Source: Candidatus Trichofilum aggregatum
GTDB lineage: Bacteria; Chloroflexota; Anaerolineae; Promineifilales; Promineifilaceae
DNA length: 64,000 bases
NCBI GenBank assembly: GCA_016716885.1
Contig: JADJUV010000025.1
Span: 1 to 64,000 of the forward strand
Direction of reading: 5' to 3'
The notes under the pieces are model-generated. The model was given only the letters and a program-made list of their open reading frames with translations. It was not told the origin of the DNA and did not search any database. Position numbers and translations under genes: made by a program. Below are positions 8,988 through 16,733 of the stretch, piece by piece. The stretch's first letter is position 1; each line of letters begins with the position of its first letter.

Positions 8988-9106
8988 TGCTCTTCAATGC
9001 GTTGACCCTGGCTGTATTTATTGAGGAGATAACCCTCTATTTGATTTTACGGACAAGAATTGATGAGAACCTGGTTTCAATTCTTCAACTAAGGAGGCGA
9101 TTTTGA
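8918..9106 (+). CDS. CDP-alcohol phosphatidyltransferase, C-terminal part
   Basis: In the -1 frame relative to the upstream half the sequence reads ITSIAFVLWISTSLW and further membrane helices, ending LRRRF at 9106. It is the missing C-terminal third of the transferase. The stop TGA overlaps the TTG start of the next gene. Confidence 0.65.
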   Translation: MTSIAFVLWISTSLWSQFNYPFLMLFNALTLAVFIEEITLYLILRTRIDENLVSILQLRRRF

Positions 9107-9576
9107 AAAATAAAATAGCTTATCATTGGTTCATTGGTTTGGTTTTTGGGTTAGCGTTAGCGGTTGGGGCCTATTTTAGACAGTCAGCACAGGCTCACGA
9201 AGGGCATACGGTTGACTTGATTTACTTTTTGGCTGAAAGTGACCCGGAGGGAGTGCGATTGGAATGGAGAACTGCCTCGGAGCATGACATTGCCGGTTTT
9301 CGGGTGAAAAGAGCAACTCAGCCGGATGGCCCTTATGAAACCATTGATGTTGTTTGGAATGGTCAAACGGTTAATATCATTCCGGCGATGGCAACATTCC
9401 CTGAAACTGGGGAACTGTATGAGGTGTGGGATGTCGCGGCCGCAGGTGGACAAACGTATTGGTACAAACTGGCAGTGCTTGAATTTAGCGGAATCGAAGT
9501 GTTGTTTGGCCCTGTTTCAACTGTTGGTGGTTACAGCCCAAGAATCTATCTACCGCTTTTATTGACTTCATACTAA
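9103..9576 (+). CDS. Secreted protein with fibronectin-like fold
   Basis: The start is TTG 9103, with AAGGAGG at 9091-9097, overlapping the previous stop in a TTGA arrangement. An N-terminal hydrophobic segment (residues 8-23) ending near SAQA looks like a cleavable signal. The body (residues 35-135) has the pattern VRLEWRTASEHDIAGFRVKR...YWYKLAVLE, typical of fibronectin type III-like domains. A hydrophobic tail YLPLLL follows. Likely an exported surface or periplasmic protein of 157 residues. Confidence 0.65.
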   Translation: MKNKIAYHWFIGLVFGLALAVGAYFRQSAQAHEGHTVDLIYFLAESDPEGVRLEWRTASEHDIAGFRVKRATQPDGPYETIDVVWNGQTVNIIPAMATFPETGELYEVWDVAAAGGQTYWYKLAVLEFSGIEVLFGPVSTVGGYSPRIYLPLLLTSY

Positions 9577-9656
9577 CTCAGACAAGCTGGAGAGCTAGAA
9601 GGAGAATGCATGGCTTTACGCCTATCTCTTGCTCCAACCTCTCGCTCTAGCTCCCC

Positions 9657-10325
9657 TTAGATCAGCCCTAGTTCTCGTGCCTTAAGGGCCGCCTGCGTGC
9701 GATCCCGCACCCCTAGTTTGCCCAAAATATTGGTGATGTGGTTTTTGACTGTGCCCTCGGTGATGTAAAGGGCGTTGGCGATTTCCCGATTGCTGGCTCC
9801 TTGTGACAGGTGGCGCAAAATCTCTAACTCACGCTCAGAGAGGGGTTCTAGCAGTGGGGTGGACGTTGGCGTGGTTGCGCCGGAAGATGGCGAAGAGGTG
9901 TCGCCGAGCCGGTAAAATTCGGCTACCAGGCGGGTAGCCACCGAGGGATGCAGGAAGGACTCACCGCGAGCGGTGGTGCGGATGGCCTCAACCAGCCGGG
10001 TTGAAGGCACGTCTTTGAGCAGATAGCCCACGGCTCCGGCGCGTAACCCTTCAAAAACATGTTCGTCGTCGTCGAAGGTGGTGAGGACGATGACCTGGAT
10101 GTGGGGATAGGCCGCCCGCAGGCGCCGGGTCGCGGCCGCGCCGTCTAACACCGGCATCCGCAAATCCATCAACACCACATCCGGTTGCAGGGCCGCCGCC
10201 TGGGTCAGCGCTTCTTCCCCATTCCCGGCCTCACCCACCACCTGCACATCAGGGTAAACCGAGAGCAATGTGCTCAACCCTTCTCGGAAGAGGGCCTGAT
10301 CATCAACTAGAAGTACACGAATCAT
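9657..10325 (-). CDS. NarL/FixJ-type response regulator
   Basis: The 222-residue protein has a receiver domain with D8-D9, phospho-acceptor D54 in VVLMDLRMP and conserved Lys in YLLKDVP. A Ser/Thr/Pro-rich linker (about residues 142-157) leads to a canonical LuxR HTH (LSERELEILRHLSQGASNREIANAL..TEGTVKNHITNIL). It is encoded just after its likely kinase on the same strand, about 80 bases apart. This is a standard DesR/LiaR-like architecture; target genes are unknown. Confidence 0.93.
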   Translation of the reverse strand: MIRVLLVDDQALFREGLSTLLSVYPDVQVVGEAGNGEEALTQAAALQPDVVLMDLRMPVLDGAAATRRLRAAYPHIQVIVLTTFDDDEHVFEGLRAGAVGYLLKDVPSTRLVEAIRTTARGESFLHPSVATRLVAEFYRLGDTSSPSSGATTPTSTPLLEPLSERELEILRHLSQGASNREIANALYITEGTVKNHITNILGKLGVRDRTQAALKARELGLI

Positions 10326-10404
10326 TGATTGTCCTCACTCGTGGTGCATGGTGTATGGTGCGTGGTGCATAGAACCTGTTAACTTGTTTGTCATTGGTTA
10401 CTGG

Positions 10405-11619
10405 TTACTGTTCACGGCCCTCGCTCTTCTCTACGGGTAACGACACGACCAGCCGGAACCCTTTGCCGGGTGTGGTTTCTGTCCGGACATGCCCGCCTAA
10501 CAGAGAGACCCGTTCCTGGATGCCGATGAGACCAAAGCCGTTGTGAGTGCTCGCGGCCGCGCCAATGCCATTATCGGCTACCGTTAATTTGATCCACTCC
10601 GACCCATAATCCAGCCCCACATCCACCCGAGAAGCCAGAGCGTGTTTGCGCACATTGGTCAGCCCCTCTTGTACGGCCCGGTAGAGGGTCATCTGTACCT
10701 CATGGGGTAGGGGGAGAATGTTACCCGTGACTTGCCACGCGGCCGCGAGGCCCGCTTCCCGGCACCCTTCTATCAGCTCACCAATCACATCCGTCAGAGA
10801 ACGATTATCCAGCGGCGATTCCCGCAACGCTTTCACCGACCGGCGTACCTCATGCAAACCATCCTGGGTCAGTTGTTGGGCTTTCTGCAACGCCCCCAAC
10901 CCCTTCTCCCTGTCCTTATCTATTACCGCCTGAGCCGCGCCAAGTTGAACATTAATCACCGTCAGATAATGTCCCAGGCTATCATGAATATCGCGTGCCA
11001 GCCGATTGCGCTCCTTCGTTGTAGCTAACTCCTCAACCTGCGCCGCATACAGCCGGAGTTTCTGATTGGCTTCATTCAACGCCGTTGCCAACCGCTCCAT
11101 ATTTTCCCGTGCCGCTCGTTCCCGCTGTGCCATGCGGGTAAACACATTGACAAACAAAATAGCCGGTATCAAAGAAAACACCGTGTCGGCAGCTACTTCC
11201 CAGCCAAAAATTTGCGTGGTTGGCCAGACAAACGTGATCACGGCTAATAGCGAAACGATGGCATTCCAAAATTTAGGGTGGGGCGAAATTTCCAGGCTTT
11301 GTGACACCACCGGCAACACAATTAGCCAGGTCATGCCAAAATTCTGATCTTGCATGGACACAAAGTTAATAACCGTTGCCAGAATCAATGCTGTCGGAAA
11401 ATAGACGCCGGTAAGCCAGCCAGAAGGGGATTCATCGCCAAGAAATAGGGCCGCCCAAACGTTTATCAGCAGAAAAAGAGCGCCTAATATCAGGAGTAAG
11501 CTCAGGGTTCCCGAACGATGCTCACCACGAGCAAGGCTCACGACAAATACTGAAACGACCAGCACCAGCATGGCCGTCAGCCCCCCTTTTTCCCGCTCTA
11601 TCCGTTGCACTAAACTCAT
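10405..11619 (-). CDS. Membrane sensor histidine kinase (HisKA_3 type)
   Basis: The 404-residue protein begins with about five to six membrane helices (residues 15-165) and almost no extracytoplasmic domain. A coiled coil (165-205) is followed by the HisKA_3 helix with phospho-His H212 in RNRLARDIHDSLGHYL. An HATPase domain follows (VADNGIGA and GFGLIGIQERVSLLGG). The layout resembles DesK-type kinases that sense membrane or envelope state. It pairs with the regulator immediately downstream. Confidence 0.92.
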   Translation of the reverse strand: MSLVQRIEREKGGLTAMLVLVVSVFVVSLARGEHRSGTLSLLLILGALFLLINVWAALFLGDESPSGWLTGVYFPTALILATVINFVSMQDQNFGMTWLIVLPVVSQSLEISPHPKFWNAIVSLLAVITFVWPTTQIFGWEVAADTVFSLIPAILFVNVFTRMAQRERAARENMERLATALNEANQKLRLYAAQVEELATTKERNRLARDIHDSLGHYLTVINVQLGAAQAVIDKDREKGLGALQKAQQLTQDGLHEVRRSVKALRESPLDNRSLTDVIGELIEGCREAGLAAAWQVTGNILPLPHEVQMTLYRAVQEGLTNVRKHALASRVDVGLDYGSEWIKLTVADNGIGAAASTHNGFGLIGIQERVSLLGGHVRTETTPGKGFRLVVSLPVEKSEGREQ

Positions 11620-11689
11620 CTTATTTATTCCGCCTTATAGGCCTGTACAGCTTGGCGTAAGTAGGTTGTATGTGTACCTGTATCGGTTT

Positions 11690-11850
11690 GTCGCCGGAAA
11701 CCCCCACCCCCCAACCCCGCCCCCTAGGGCGGGGAACTTTCTAAAGTGCCGGTTTTCGAGCGGCGGCTCGAAAACCAGCACCTTGATATTCCCCTTCCCC
11801 GGGAAGGGGGTTAGGGGGATGGGTCTTCCGACTCAATCTCCGAAGGGCTT
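11690..11850. repeat. C/G-rich hairpin repeat
   Basis: The 323-base gap upstream of the kinase gene contains CCCCGCCCCCTAGGGCGGGG, GGTTTTCGAGC with GCTCGAAAACC, and CCCCTTCCCCGGGAAGGGGG. Its reverse complement shares the GGGGCGGGG..GGGGGTGGGGG block with the interior of the element at 26758-26924, so both belong to a dispersed G-rich family. No gene is seen. Confidence 0.6.
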
Positions 11851-11942
11851 AGATAAAGTTGGTCGGGTCTCTCGTCTCCGTGCCGTAGGTTATTTAATCC
11901 TTGATCCTAAGTTAAAACCAACACGACTGACCCCAAAATGTT

Positions 11943-13871
11943 TCACAGGATCCGCCGGGCAATAATTTCCTTCATAATTTCCGTCGTGCCCCCACCAATG
12001 GTGAGGATACGATTATCCCGGTATAGCCGTTCCACCAGATATTCCCGCATAAAGCCGTAGCCACCAAAAATTTGCACGGCTTCATAAGTCACTTTGTTGC
12101 TCACTTCGCAGGCAAAATTCTTGGCCATCGAAACTTCTTTCACCTGGTCTACGCCAGCACTCATTTTGGCCGCCACCCGGTAGGTAAACTCCCGACTAAC
12201 TTCCACCTGAGTCGCCATATCGGCTAATTTGTGGCGCGTCACCTGAAAACCCGTTAAGGATTTGCCAAAGGCTTCCCGCTCCTGGGCATAACGCAGCGCC
12301 TCATTCAGGGCCATTTCGGCCGTCATGTTGGCTATCACCGCCAGTTGCAACCGTTCGCGCTGGAAGTTGGCCATGATGGCGTAAAAACCCATGTTTTCTG
12401 GGCCAATGAGGTTTTCGGGGGGTACCTGGCAATCGCTGAAGAATAGTTGAGCCGTATCAGACGCCCACCAGCCCATCTTGCGCAGGGGTTGAGACACAGA
12501 AAAACCGGGCGTATCTCGTTCGATGACCAGCAGGCTGATGCCCTGAGCGCCAGGGCCGCCCGTGCGCACGGCCACTGTGACCTGATCGGCCCGGTAACCA
12601 CTGGTGATGAAGGTTTTACTGCCATTAACCACATAGTGATCACCAGCCTGGACAGCCGTCGTCTGTAAGCTGGCTACATCAGACCCACCGCCCGGCTCGG
12701 TGACAGCCAGGGCGGCAATTTTTTGTCCGGCCAGGACGGGGGGAACAAACCGCTCTTTTTGAGCGGCTGTGCCCAGAAGGATAATGGGGGGTAGGGCGAT
12801 GTGCAGTGAGCCTAATCCCGCCACGACACCGGCGGAACCGCCGCGCATGAGTTCTTCCCACACGGCAATCTGGGCGAAGAGGTCGCCAGGGGAGCCACCT
12901 AGCTCTTCAGGATAACCGAGGCCGAGAATCCCGACCGCGGCCGCGTCCTCATACAATTTTCGCGGAAAAGCCCCTGCCTCTTCCCACTCATCCACAAACG
13001 GCTTGATCGCCTTGGTGACAAACCGCCGGGTGGTCTGCCGGATCATCTCATGTTCAGCGGTGAAATATTCCTGGAAGCTCATTTTATTGTTGGTCTTCTC
13101 CAGCCATTGGAGAATGTGGTCGGCGACGGACTGCCAGCCAGATTCCAGCATCATATCATGGGCCATGTCGGCGAATATTTTGGCCCCGGTGCCATAAGCA
13201 CGAGCCGTCGCGGCAACTTCCTGGGGCGAAAACAGCGTGTCGTCAGCCGCCCCAAGCACTAACATAGGTACGCGGCTAACTTTCTTCTGTTTGACCAGAT
13301 CAAGGGCTGTGTAATCCAGGAAACCCATATAGGACTCATCCTGGAGCCGCTGTTGATAAGCCACGACCTGCTCTTCGGGCATAGTGGGGGAGAAAAAATG
13401 GGTGCGGGCCAGTTCAGGGGTAGCGACCAGGGGGTATAGGCTGAGTTTGAGGTTGGCTTTGAGAAAGGGGATGGGGTGATGGCGGAGCACTTTGAAGACG
13501 GTTTTGAGGGTTCCGGTGGGGGGAATAGAAGCGAGTAGGACTGCGGCTGCGGCCGCGTACTTTTCCAAATATTTCTGCGTCACAAACCCACCCATCGAAT
13601 GGCCAATGAGTACCGGTGGGGCGGGTAGCTGGGCTACCACATGGGCCACATCATCCACATACTCCCGTATGCGTGTCCAGCGCAGGCGTTCCTGGCCGGG
13701 GCTGTTGCCATGCCCACGCAGGCTCAGGGCATAACTGGCATACCCATGTTGGGCAAAATAAGGCAGAAAATGTTCATCCCAGCACCAGGCTCCATGCCAG
13801 GCGCCATGAATAAACAAGAGGGGTGTCGGTTTGGCGATACCTTCGGGTTGGCGGTTAATGAGTTCGAGCAT
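11943..13871 (-). CDS. Alpha/beta hydrolase joined to acyl-CoA dehydrogenase
   Basis: One open frame of 642 residues encodes two complete enzymes. Residues 1-260 are an alpha/beta hydrolase: oxyanion HGAWHGAW, nucleophile S92 in GHSMGG, and an acid/His region near ADDTLF and AHDMM. Residues 264-642 start with a good Met (ATG at 13082) and form an acyl-CoA dehydrogenase with AVTEPGGGSD, QIFGGYGFMREY and GGGTTEIMKEI. The usual catalytic Glu before GT is Gly; a Glu in RERL suggests the long-chain/isovaleryl-type base. A TAA lies in another frame at the junction, so the fusion may be real or an indel artefact. Confidence 0.85.
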   Translation of the reverse strand: MLELINRQPEGIAKPTPLLFIHGAWHGAWCWDEHFLPYFAQHGYASYALSLRGHGNSPGQERLRWTRIREYVDDVAHVVAQLPAPPVLIGHSMGGFVTQKYLEKYAAAAAVLLASIPPTGTLKTVFKVLRHHPIPFLKANLKLSLYPLVATPELARTHFFSPTMPEEQVVAYQQRLQDESYMGFLDYTALDLVKQKKVSRVPMLVLGAADDTLFSPQEVAATARAYGTGAKIFADMAHDMMLESGWQSVADHILQWLEKTNNKMSFQEYFTAEHEMIRQTTRRFVTKAIKPFVDEWEEAGAFPRKLYEDAAAVGILGLGYPEELGGSPGDLFAQIAVWEELMRGGSAGVVAGLGSLHIALPPIILLGTAAQKERFVPPVLAGQKIAALAVTEPGGGSDVASLQTTAVQAGDHYVVNGSKTFITSGYRADQVTVAVRTGGPGAQGISLLVIERDTPGFSVSQPLRKMGWWASDTAQLFFSDCQVPPENLIGPENMGFYAIMANFQRERLQLAVIANMTAEMALNEALRYAQEREAFGKSLTGFQVTRHKLADMATQVEVSREFTYRVAAKMSAGVDQVKEVSMAKNFACEVSNKVTYEAVQIFGGYGFMREYLVERLYRDNRILTIGGGTTEIMKEIIARRIL

Positions 13872-13914
13872 GATGTTCTCCGAGGGGAGTTTTAACCGGC
13901 TTTATCAGAGGAGT

Positions 13915-13996
13915 GGAGACTTTAGTCGGAACGTCTACCGGCTAAAGCCGCGACTCCGAATTTTTGGGTCTACCGGCTAAAGCCGCGACTCCAAAA
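13915..13996. repeat. Tandem CTAAAGCC-type repeat
   Basis: Two copies of GTCTACCGGCTAAAGCCGCGACTCC lie head to tail about 25 bases apart (this 25-base unit is split here as GTCTACCGGCTAAAG and CCGCGACTCC). GACTTTAGTCGG precedes them and can pair with the repeats. Related half-sites occur at 28563-28615 and at the ends of the element at 26758-26924. Confidence 0.65.
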
Positions 13997-14015
13997 TCAG
14001 CCTGAGCCGTTTTCT

Positions 14016-14345
14016 TCAGCATAACGCATCCAGGTGGGAGAGGATACGTTCCGGGTTTTTGAGCCGTTGGGCGGCGGTGCGGGTTTCGGCAATGGCCTGG
14101 GTGATGGGTTGGCCTAGTTGGGCCAGCAGGCGGCAAATCTCCAGACGACATTGACATTCGGTAGCCAGTTGGCCGGTGTTCACCAGTTCTAACAGTTGTT
14201 GTTGGCGTAGTTCCAGGGCGCGGGCTGGTTCGTTAAGGCGAAGGTGGAAAGCACAGAGAGCGTCGTAATAATCCGTGGGGGGTTTGCCGGGCCAGCGCTC
14301 GGCCTGGTTGATAGCCTGCCGGGCGAACCGTTTGGCTTTGGGGGA
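14016..14345 (-). CDS. Helical-repeat protein, C-terminal part (frameshifted)
   Basis: After the GGGGG run at 14340-14344 (CCCCC on the coding strand) this frame carries on the upstream protein: PKAKRFARQAINQAERW, then TPR-like helix pairs (DYYDALCAFHLRLNEPARALELRQQQL) and ends LSHLDALC. It supplies the last 110 residues or so of the protein that starts at 15090. Confidence 0.6.
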   Translation of the reverse strand, partial: SPKAKRFARQAINQAERWPGKPPTDYYDALCAFHLRLNEPARALELRQQQLLELVNTGQLATECQCRLEICRLLAQLGQPITQAIAETRTAAQRLKNPERILSHLDALC

Positions 14346-15090
14346 TTTCGTCCTGGTACGCGGCCGCGCACGCCTGCCAGGCCGCATAAATAAACCGGTG
14401 CGCCGTCCACGACCAATAACTTCGTTCAATGGCCTTCATGCCCAGATTGGCATATTCCGCCAGCTTGCCCCACTCCTTCAGCTTAAAAACAACCGCACAT
14501 AGCCCCAGATACACATTGATCCGGTAATCATCTTTGTCATCTTCGGCCCGCGTTTCCAGACGCGCCATCCGGTTTAATTCAATCGAGAGAGCCTTGTCCG
14601 CGTTGCCTTTTTTCAATTCAAACTGGGCACGTTTGCCCAAGAGGCAATGATAACATTCCACTTTGGGGCTGACTTCCTGCTCCATATAGCTGAGCGCCTG
14701 CTCGATTTGCGGCGCATACCCCAACGGATCGATGCCCATGTAGGCGCGAATCAAATCCTCATGCACGCAGATACGTTGGGGGCAATCACGCATGGCCGGT
14801 TTGCGGGCGGTTACAGTGGCCTGGATGGCTTTATCCAGAGCCTGACTGTATTCGCCCTTGTCGGCCATCAGGGTGAGCAGGTGCAAATGGGTGAAACAGA
14901 GTTCCCACCACGGTTCAGCCAGGCGGCGAGCCAGGGTTAACCCTTCGTCCAGCAAACTGAGTTGCCAGTTGGGGTCTACATCCTCAGCCCGATTAGCGGC
15001 GAAGAACAGTTCAACCAGGTGTAAACGCTCCAAATCCTGGGCGTCATACGCCTGTCGGTGATAATCGTCAACCCATTGCCAGATGCTCAT
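14233..15090 (-). CDS. TPR-like helical-repeat protein, N-terminal part
   Basis: The start is chosen at ATG 15090 (MSIWQWVDDYHRQAYD); the longer frame to 15276 runs into the neighbouring gene and a CTCT repeat. The sequence is a string of amphipathic helix pairs of about 34-40 residues (LSLLDEGLTLARRLAEPWWEL, ALDKAIQATVTARKPAM, ALSIELNRMARLETRAE), typical of TPR solenoids. No catalytic motif is seen. The last 40 or so residues of this frame are out-of-frame sequence after a homopolymer. Joined with the next piece it is about 358 residues. Role unknown. Confidence 0.6.
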   Translation of the reverse strand: MSIWQWVDDYHRQAYDAQDLERLHLVELFFAANRAEDVDPNWQLSLLDEGLTLARRLAEPWWELCFTHLHLLTLMADKGEYSQALDKAIQATVTARKPAMRDCPQRICVHEDLIRAYMGIDPLGYAPQIEQALSYMEQEVSPKVECYHCLLGKRAQFELKKGNADKALSIELNRMARLETRAEDDKDDYRINVYLGLCAVVFKLKEWGKLAEYANLGMKAIERSYWSWTAHRFIYAAWQACAAAYQDEIPQSQTVRPAGYQPGRALARQTPHGLLRRSLCFPPSP

Positions 15091-15109
15091 AAGTTTCGAG
15101 TTTTGAGTT

Positions 15110-15160
15110 TCGAGTGATGAAGTGCTGAGTCTCTCAGTCTCCAGTCTCTTAGTCTCTCCC
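15110..15160. repeat. CTCTCAGT-type microsatellite
   Basis: AGTCTCTCAGTCTCCAGTCTCTTAGTCTCTC lies between the PLP-enzyme stop and the TPR gene (written here as AGTCTCTCAGTCTCC then AGTCTCTTAGTCTCTC). The same unit fills the loops of the 100-bp palindromes and recurs at 1019-1050, 1960-1990 and 29630-29655. Confidence 0.7.
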
Positions 15161-15436
15161 CTACAACAATCCAGTCCGATGATTGAAGTCCTCAATGAGG
15201 CGGTCAATTTCGGCGGTGCGGCCGCGTAAACTTGTCCAATACGCTTCATCATACCACTGGGCCTGGATTTCCTCAAAGGTGCGCCCTTGTTGTTCCACCC
15301 AGGTGTAATATTTGAGGTTGTGAATCCGTTTGCGATCCTGGTAGCTGAGTTCCTGCATATTGTCGGTGGTTGTGCCTAGCATATAGCGATGGAAGGCCGC
15401 GGCCGCATCCAATTCCGTAAAGTCTCCCTTCTTCCG
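15161..15436 (-). CDS. PLP-dependent enzyme, C-terminal part (frameshifted)
   Basis: This frame reads GDFTELDAAAAFHRYMLG and then a charged tail with IHNLKYYTWVEQQGRTFEE, ending at 15161. It continues the PLP enzyme encoded upstream; the switch occurs around 15425-15436 in a GAAGAAGGG context. The tail of about 90 residues is a distinct C-terminal extension. Confidence 0.6.
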   Translation of the reverse strand, partial: RKKGDFTELDAAAAFHRYMLGTTTDNMQELSYQDRKRIHNLKYYTWVEQQGRTFEEIQAQWYDEAYWTSLRGRTAEIDRLIEDFNHRTGLL

Positions 15437-16625
15437 TGCGTAACTCCTGCACCCGGCTCCGGTACATCTCCATGGAGTCCGTCGCCACCGTCAGCAACAC
15501 ATCCCGCTCCGTCATCTCATAATATTTCGCCATTTTGATAGCCGAGAGTACGTTGGCAATGCCGGAGATACCCAGGCTGGGCAATTGTTGGATGAGGTCG
15601 GGAGAAACCCCTTGTTTGTGCAGATATTCCTGCCCTGTTTCTTCGTTGAAGAGGCGCATCAGCCCCATCGCGGCCGCGTCGTCAATCGCCACCACCATGT
15701 CCGTATTCTTAACGTTGTGAATCCAGGGCACATGTTTGTCGCCAATCCCCTCGATGCGGTGCGCCCCAAAACCATTGTTGAGGAGCGTGGGGCATTGCAG
15801 GGCTTCGCTGGCGGTGATCAGACTGCCCGGATATTGCTCCTTCAGATAATCCCCGGCGGCAATTGTCCCGGCCGAGCCAGTGGTCAGAGCGACGCCCCGG
15901 TACCGATCTTGTGGCCCCATCGCCTGATTCAGGACTTCCTGCATGGCTCGCCCGGTCACTTCAAAATGCCACAAATAGTTGCCAAACTCCTCAAACTGAT
16001 TAAAGATGACCAGGTCTTGACCGGAACGACGTAGCTCCCAACATTTGTCGAAAATTTCTTTGACGTTGCTTTCCGTGCCGGGGGTTTTGATGATTTCGCC
16101 CGCGACCTGTTCCAACCAGGCGAACCGCTCGCGGCTCATTCCTTCGGGCAGGATAGCGATGGATTCACAACCGAGCAGGTTGGAATCATAGGCCCCGCCC
16201 CGGCAGTAATTACCGGTGGAAGGCCAGACCGCTTTCTGGCTGGTGGGATCAAATTGGCCGGTGACGAGCCGGGGAACCAGGCAACCAAAAGCGGCCCCAA
16301 CTTTGTGTGCCCCGGTGGGGAACCATTGGCCCAGTAAAACTAAAATGCGGGCCGGTATACCGGAGAGCGCGGACGGAATTTCCATATAGTTAGCCCCGCC
16401 AAAACCGCCCCCGAAGGCCGTGGGCTGGTTGTGCCAGGTTATGCGGAACAGGTTGAGGGGATTCAAATCCCACAGTCCCACATCGCGCAGTTTTTCCTGG
16501 ACGGCCTGGGGAATGAGGCTGGGGTTAATCATCTGTTGGAAGGTGGGGATAATAATGTGCCGTTCGCGGCCGCGTTGTATGGCGCGTTCCAGAGCGGCTT
16601 CATCATAAATGGTCAGGTCTATCAT
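15273..16625 (-). CDS. PLP-dependent fold-II enzyme (cysteine synthase/threonine synthase-like)
   Basis: The protein has the fold-type II core. GAHKVGAAFG contains the probable PLP lysine, WPSTGNYCRGGAYDSNLLG is a substrate/PLP loop and TTGSAGTIAAGDYL is the Gly-rich phosphate cup. Up to about 400 residues read well; the last 50 or so of this frame are out of frame and the true end is at 15161. It belongs to a family usually annotated only as pyridoxal-phosphate-dependent enzyme, so the reaction is unknown. It sits just downstream of threonine synthase on the same strand, suggesting an amino-acid metabolism role. Confidence 0.75.
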   Translation of the reverse strand: MIDLTIYDEAALERAIQRGRERHIIIPTFQQMINPSLIPQAVQEKLRDVGLWDLNPLNLFRITWHNQPTAFGGGFGGANYMEIPSALSGIPARILVLLGQWFPTGAHKVGAAFGCLVPRLVTGQFDPTSQKAVWPSTGNYCRGGAYDSNLLGCESIAILPEGMSRERFAWLEQVAGEIIKTPGTESNVKEIFDKCWELRRSGQDLVIFNQFEEFGNYLWHFEVTGRAMQEVLNQAMGPQDRYRGVALTTGSAGTIAAGDYLKEQYPGSLITASEALQCPTLLNNGFGAHRIEGIGDKHVPWIHNVKNTDMVVAIDDAAAMGLMRLFNEETGQEYLHKQGVSPDLIQQLPSLGISGIANVLSAIKMAKYYEMTERDVLLTVATDSMEMYRSRVQELRTEEGRLYGIGCGRGLPSLYARHNHRQYAGTQLPGSQTDSQPQILHLGGTTRAHL

Positions 16626-16649
16626 GGGGACTCCTTATCGTGGGACTTT

Positions 16650-16733
16650 AGGAATTTACGATTGACGATTGACGATTGGCAGATGTGCCCTTAATCGTCA
16701 ATCTAAAATCGTAAATCGTCAATCAAATAGTTG
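16650..16733. repeat. ATTGACGATT inverted repeat at the thrC stop
   Basis: ATTTACGATTGACGATTGACG is mirrored by CGTCAATCTAAAATCGTAAAT downstream (arms written with at most 20 bases in common). The repeat runs into the last codons of threonine synthase. It can form a hairpin between thrC and the PLP-enzyme gene. Confidence 0.6.

Noticed and set aside
10330..10404. Possible CRISPR-like short repeats (GGTGCATGGTG)
   Set aside because: Units are under 10 bases, without spacers of constant length; simple tandem repeat only.
16441..16480. tRNA-like TTCAAATCCCAC stretch
   Set aside because: It lies within the PLP-enzyme coding sequence and no cloverleaf can be drawn around it.
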